In this document: one piece after another, positions 6,478-10,251 of the stretch
How positions within the stretch are numbered: position 1 is the first letter of the stretch
How the letters are laid out: every line of letters starts with the position of its first letter
Notes under the pieces: generated by a model
What the model was told of the DNA's origin: nothing
Database searches by the model: none
The model's input: the letters and a program-made list of their open reading frames with translations, nothing else
From: Euperipatoides rowelli
Lineage: Eukaryota; Onychophora; Udeonychophora; Euonychophora; Peripatopsidae
Length of the DNA: 10,251 bases
Strand: one strand, 5' to 3'
Assembly (NCBI GenBank): GCA_003024985.2
Contig: PXIH01S0025300.1
Translations under genes and position numbers: made by a program

Positions 6478-7560
6478 CATTACTTCCTCACAAGTCTTTG
6501 GGGTTATATTACTCAGTACATACCTATGATATGGTTTTTTTTTTAATAAGACAAACTTTTTGCAAATATTTTTTTTCGTGTCATTTCAGATCATCTTACC
6601 TCCGTTGACTCTCCCACCTGTTTGACTTTACAGACTCATCTGCCTCTTCATTCTCTCTCTTCCATATTTTGATTTTACTAAGTTTTAATATTATTATCCA
6701 CTAAGATATTAGAATTGTTTTCTAAAAATTTTATATTAATTGAGTTGATTTTCCAGGTTTCTGGTATCCATATCCAAAACCTTTCATGTTTATCCCATAC
6801 CCAACCAGTATGCCCTTGACAGAGGGTCACCTAATTTAATTCTTCTTGTTCTAGGCACCTGGGCAAAATTAATTCTTCCAAATATTCTCATATTATTAAC
6901 ATATGGCTTTCTACCATGCCATAGTTCATAGGGGTATAATACCCCCTAGATGGCTTTGTGCAATTATGTATATATACTGCAGTTATGGCTGCTTTGCCCC
7001 ACAATTTGTAGATATCTCATCGTATTGATAATAACCCTATTCATGTATTCAGTCTGTCCATTTTGCTAGGACATATTAGACACTGTGAACTGTTGTTGTA
7101 TTCCATATTTCTTTTAAACTCTGATTCAGTTCATTTATTGTTTATTCGCTTCATCCATCAGTTCTGAACACTTCGGGGAATTTTCCAAATTTATTGTTAC
7201 TTCTTTTGATATAATCTATAATTTTTTGAGCAGCTTCAGATTTATAACTATTTCACTGAATGTATATTCAGTGTTATAATCTGTGAATGTTAGTAAATAA
7301 TTGTTATCTCCCAGTGATGTTGGTTTAATTGGCCATACACATTCTATGTGTTTTTTTAAAAGGTTTGTTTTATTCTTTAATATGTGCTTTAAAAGATACC
7401 TGAGTGAGTTTCCCTATAGGGAATTCTTCACAATATTATTTATGCTTGAAATGATTTATTTTCATGTCTTTGATTAATTTTAGAGATTCCAGATTTTTTA
7501 TGTTTACTAATTCCTTATATCCCAATCTACCATTTCCCCTTCTTACAGTGGGAGAAAATT
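6478..7560 (-). pseudogene. Ty1/copia pol remnant: GAG-pre-integrase, integrase, linker, start of RT
   Basis: Read on the minus strand from about 7560 down, with several frame changes and stops. The GAG-pre-integrase zinc-binding region appears near 7545-7400 (GRLGYKELVNIKNLESL, then CEEFPIGKLTQVSFKAH; the second Cys of the CxxC is lost). The integrase core starts near 7349 (HIECVWPIKPTSLGDNNYL, first catalytic Asp apparently Glu, then TFTDYNTEYTF) and continues with KSEAAQKIIDYIK and FGKFPEVFRTDG (second Asp kept). NGQTEYMNR lies at 7063-7037. LWGKAAITAVYIHNCTKPS (about 7007-6950) and YELWHGRKPYVNNMRIFG (about 6934-6880) are the conserved tail blocks, then YWLGMG and WIPETWKINSINIKFLE. An acidic linker (ENEEADESVKSNRWESQRR, about 6654-6598) leads to YVLSNITPKTCEEVM (6522-6478), like the start of copia RT. 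The block order is correct for Ty1/copia. Multiple frameshifts and stops mark it as dead. Confidence 0.88.
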
Positions 7561-7579
7561 CATACTCACAGCTTTGAAG

Positions 7580-7969
7580 TAAATTTGATTATAAGGTGGT
7601 TCAGTTTACATTAGAGTTGGTAAAAGGAGAATATCTAGAGAGACAGGATGGTTTTTCTAGTCTATCTACCAGCTCTATTGTACACTTAGTTTTTATATTT
7701 TTATTTAAGCTAAGACAACCACACATTAGATACAACATATACTGTACATAATTATATAAATCACTATTTTAATCTTACTGTTGAAAATTTTTGACTTTAG
7801 ATTTTAAAAAGTTAATAAAGTTAGTTAAATTATAATAAATACATACTTTTTTTAAAAAAAAAAGTCTTTGTTTTAAAAACAATATTTTATTATTAAGCAA
7901 TGCCTTAGTGCAAATCTAATAAGAAGAATTACTTCAGGGATTGCTATGTTTTCTCACTTAGAATTAATA
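7580..7969. other. Non-coding stretch upstream of the copia pol remnant
   Basis: On the minus strand this is where copia gag and protease should lie. I could not recognise a CCHC knuckle or a protease D[ST]G motif. The sequence is AT-rich with T- and A-runs near 7840-7862. Confidence 0.45.
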
Positions 7970-8438
7970 GGTCTAAGACCAAAGTTGAACATTACCCTCC
8001 TGAGAAAAGTCTTAACTCACATTTCATAAACATGGTTTTATATAAGGGTATCTTTATTGAATAGAATTAAGTATTAAAATTTAGTGGAGTTCTTAGCACA
8101 GAAACAGAGAAGTTGAAACAGGCCATACTTATTTTATAATATTCTTTGTGAGCAAATTTAATTAATAAATAATTTTTAACTTAGTAAGGGCTATTAAATT
8201 TTATTTTGCTTAAGTTGGGCGTTTATAGGCCTAGCAGTAACATAATTAAAATAAAATGAGTCTGATTACTAATGTTTAAACTGTGTAGTTATTCCTTTAT
8301 TGTAAATAGGCTATATCACATCTAACCATTAAGCTCCAAATTTTACTATTGAATCATTTTAAATAAACTTATCTAATAAAATGTTAGCAAATTTTTAATA
8401 ATGATATAAAGGTTTTATTAAGAAGGTAGTTTTTTTTG
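7970..8438. repeat. Diverged tandem duplication, copy A
   Basis: The copy aligns to 8453-8845 by a chain of collinear matches: CTAAGACCA (7973 / 8456), AAGTTGAAACAG (8110 / 8568), a TGCTTAAGTTGGGC-like segment (about 8207 / 8641), CCTTTATTGTAAAT-like (about 8294 / 8707), CTTATCTAAT (8368 / 8776) and GGTAG before a T-run (about 8425 / 8832). The offset falls steadily from 483 to 407, so copy B has lost sequence by small deletions. No open frame, so this is a non-coding repeat of unknown family. Confidence 0.7.
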
Positions 8439-8452
8439 TTCTTATTTGAAAA

Positions 8453-8845
8453 AGACTAAGACCATGAATATTAATGTCGTTTGCATTCTAATCTAAGCAT
8501 GAAAGATATCATTATAGTGAATGAAATATTAGCGGAATTATAAAGTTTTCAACACACGGAACTAGAAAAGTTGAAACAGCCAATCGTTATTTAAATTTAT
8601 ATGTGTGTGATTTTATCTAGATAACTTTTACTTTAAAATTTGTTTAAGCTGGGCCTTTACCAGCAACAAAATTGGAATGAAATAAGAATGAATACTAACA
8701 GTTTTTCTTTTATTATAAATATAACATAACAAAGCATGAAACTGTAATTTTTTTACTATTTAGTTAGTAAATAATCTTATCTAATGAAAGTTATTAAATT
8801 AAAATATTGGTAAAAGATTTATTATTATGAGGGTAGATTTTTTTT
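8453..8845. repeat. Diverged tandem duplication, copy B
   Basis: Shorter partner of copy A, in the same orientation and directly adjacent. It keeps the same order of landmarks, including AAGTTGAAACAG at 8568, TGTTTAAGCTGGGC at 8641 and CTTATCTAAT at 8776. Its ends are only approximate. No coding content was seen. Confidence 0.7.
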
Positions 8846-9093
8846 AAAAGTCCAAATGGTACAATTTCAGGGGGGAAGGGATTGAATAAAATCACCTTAT
8901 AGATGCATTTGTCACTTCATTTCAGTAGTACCCACCACATGCAATACACCAAAGTAGAATGGGCACAATGGTCAGTATTTATTATTTCAAAAATTATGGT
9001 CCGAAACTTATTAAAATAAAAAATTCCACAGCCACACTAATCAGCAAAGGTACTAATACACAGTCATTAAACTTTAATTTTCCTCACCAGTAA
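8846..9093. other. Stretch without supported gene; one splice-acceptor-like site
   Basis: A pyrimidine-rich TTTGTCACTTCATTTCAG ends at about 8924 on the plus strand. It is followed by about 30 codons open in one frame (THHMQYTKVEWAQW and on) before a stop. No matching donor or homology was recognised, so no gene is called. Confidence 0.35.
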
Positions 9094-9300
9094 GAGCCNT
9101 TTACTACCAGGTCAGACGATGGGTTCAGAATGGATATGAACTATAGTGGATTGAATGCACTACCTAAGGAGATTTTTTTGTTCATCATCTGTGGGCATTT
9201 TACAGAAAAATATAAAAAGTTGGCAGGTTTGAATCTAACTTTTATCCTGAATCAGATACTAAAAGTTAACAAAGAAGAAGAAAAAAGGAATAAAGTTTAG
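9094..9300 (+). CDS. Small open frame with an F-box-like LPKEI segment; doubtful
   Basis: The frame is open from the codon after TAA (9091-9093) to TAG (9298-9300). The first Met is at 9130, giving 56 residues. It begins MDMNYSGLNALPKEIFLFII, continues CGHFTEKYKKLAGLNLTF, and ends in a basic/acidic tail (KVNKEEEKRNKV). The LxxLPxEI plus hydrophobic pattern recalls the first helix of F-box domains, but the rest fits poorly. An acceptor-like TTTTCCTCACCAG ends at 9090. It lies upstream of the gypsy protease remnant in the same orientation, so it may instead be decayed element sequence. It contains one N (9099). Confidence 0.18.
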   Translation, partial: EXFTTRSDDGFRMDMNYSGLNALPKEIFLFIICGHFTEKYKKLAGLNLTFILNQILKVNKEEEKRNKV

Positions 9301-9481
9301 TGAATTTGTCAAAATTAATAAAAATATACCCGACAAATTCAAAATTAATAATGGAAGTATTTGGGTCGTTACTGTNGGTACACATGTTAACAGCACTATT
9401 GTTAAATAAAAAAGGACTAAAAGTAACATCTTATAGCATGTTAAAGTTATTGCTAAATGCTTAACTCAATTTAAACATANA

Positions 9482-9957
9482 CCCATAATTAAAATATTGG
9501 TTTTTAATAAAGAAATATGCACTTTAATAGACACAAGTGTTGAATATACTACCTGGGCTGAAGGCATTTTGTCTGAAACTTTAGAAACTCTTCAACAGAA
9601 ATGTATTTNTTTCCACCCCCAATATCACACCAACCAATAGAGGGCTAACAAAAACCCATAATTCTTAAATTATCAAATACCTATATTTTACATTTTATAG
9701 TGGTAGCTCCTCTTNAAATGAAGGAACCAGTTTTCATGATTTTAGGAGCAGATTTTCTTCAAGAACATCAAGCCATAATTGATTTAAAAAATAATGAAAA
9801 GACATTCAATATATTGGTATAATTACAAGTGGTATGTGCTCATGAAGCATACTCATGTGACACCCTTACTCCTATGGTGGGAGGTAGGATGCACAAGTTG
9901 TTTAACCCTCTGTTGGGCACAACTGATCTGACAGATACATGCGTCATTATTTTTTAA
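9482..9957 (+). pseudogene. Ty3/gypsy-type aspartic protease remnant
   Basis: A first frame (from 9482) reads PIIKILVFNKEICTLIDTS then VEYTTWAEGIL. LIDTS corresponds to the catalytic LIDTGA motif, with the Gly replaced by Ser. After a frame change near 9610-9650, a second frame reads IILKLSNTYILHFIVVAPL and then VFMILGADFLQEHQAIIDL, the typical ILG-DFL second block of gypsy-class proteases. Known proteins of this class cut the Gag-Pol polyprotein. The second frame, from CAA at 9649 to TAA at 9957, is interrupted by only one stop (9820-9822). Beyond 9822 it continues VCAHEAYSCDTLTPMVGG, which I do not recognise; no reverse transcriptase follows. Two N bases (9609, 9715) lie inside it. Confidence 0.8.
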
Positions 9958-10158
9958 ATTGCAACTTTGTTTTAATAAGTAGAAACTCCCAACACTGTGT
10001 GCCTTCCTAGCATGATCTTTCTTTCGATAGATATAAAAAAGTTTATGATTGAAAGTCCCCAAGGTCATGGAGGTCAATTTTGATCTATTAGATTCATTGC
10101 ACCTTTTGATGCAACAGTTTTTTTTCCTATTAGACATTACCGTATATGTTAATTTCAA
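9853..10158 (-). CDS. 101-residue open frame, Cys- and Lys-rich, unidentified; doubtful
   Basis: The minus-strand frame runs from ATG at 10158 and is reported as open to 9853. Its start, MKLTYTVMSNRKKNCCIKRC, has a CC-x2-x-C pattern slightly like the N-terminus of THAP zinc-binding domains, and later Cys residues occur in ACICQISCAQQR. The spacing and the missing His do not fit a true THAP domain, and no FP or AVPTF element is seen. The low-coordinate end lies antisense to the gypsy protease frame, so part of the openness may be coincidental. It is the longest uninterrupted frame outside the minisatellite apart from repeat-driven ones. Confidence 0.15.
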   Translation of the reverse strand: MKLTYTVMSNRKKNCCIKRCNESNRSKLTSMTLGTFNHKLFYIYRKKDHARKAHSVGSFYLLKQSCNLKNNDACICQISCAQQRVKQLVHPTSHHRSKGVT

Positions 10159-10251
10159 AAATATTTTTTTTTACAAAAACATTTATAATGTTAAAACTTG
10201 TTATTTAAGTGTAATAATTTATTGATATATAAATAAGTGCCAACAATTATC
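9958..10251. other. AT-rich end of window, no other gene seen
   Basis: Apart from the doubtful minus-strand frame ending at 10158, there is only AT-rich sequence with T-runs near 10110 and 10165. Reverse transcriptase blocks expected after a gypsy protease are not visible. Confidence 0.45.

Overview
The window looks like AT-rich animal nuclear DNA, most likely from an arthropod. It has long AT-rich non-coding stretches, decayed Ty1/copia and Ty3/gypsy retrotransposons, a minisatellite, simple repeats, and short candidate exons bounded by good GT-AG splice signals. There is no bacterial gene organisation: no stacked ORFs, ribosome binding sites, operons, tRNA or rRNA genes. The arthropod assignment is inference; other AT-rich animals (for example a cnidarian or flatworm) are possible.

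Layout. 1-457 is plain AT-rich DNA. 458-1606 is a minisatellite of about 25 units of about 47 bp, with higher-order structure and divergence rising towards its right end. 1.8-2.8 kb holds the only candidate for a host gene: minus-strand exons at 2767-2787 (a 21-nt microexon), 2147-2268 (122 nt, the best supported) and 1859-1901 (43 nt). All three are compatible in phase and have consensus-like splice sites. The predicted peptide is Ser/Thr-Pro-rich and looks disordered; I do not recognise the protein.

3.7-4.3 kb holds a 248-bp fold-back element, an A-rich tract, an 18-base perfect palindrome around one base, and three spaced copies of a CCGCCAC-containing motif. At 4754-4780 the minus strand carries a hammerhead-like core with one conserved strand missing. 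From about 7560 down to 5796, on the minus strand, lies a degenerate, internally deleted Ty1/copia element: GAG-pre-integrase, integrase, linker and the start of RT, then a gap where most of RT should be, then RNase H. 7970-8845 is an old tandem duplication of a sequence of about 0.4-0.47 kb. 9482-9957 on the plus strand is a decayed Ty3/gypsy aspartic protease; five of the window's six N bases lie at 9099-9715, close to it.

How it fits together: a host gene transcribed on the minus strand probably runs through the left third. The rest of the window, intronic or intergenic, is transposon debris and tandem repeats. No complete gene, LTR pair or intact transposase can be supported. The longest continuous ORFs are mostly repeat shadows, and the real coding signal is in short exons.
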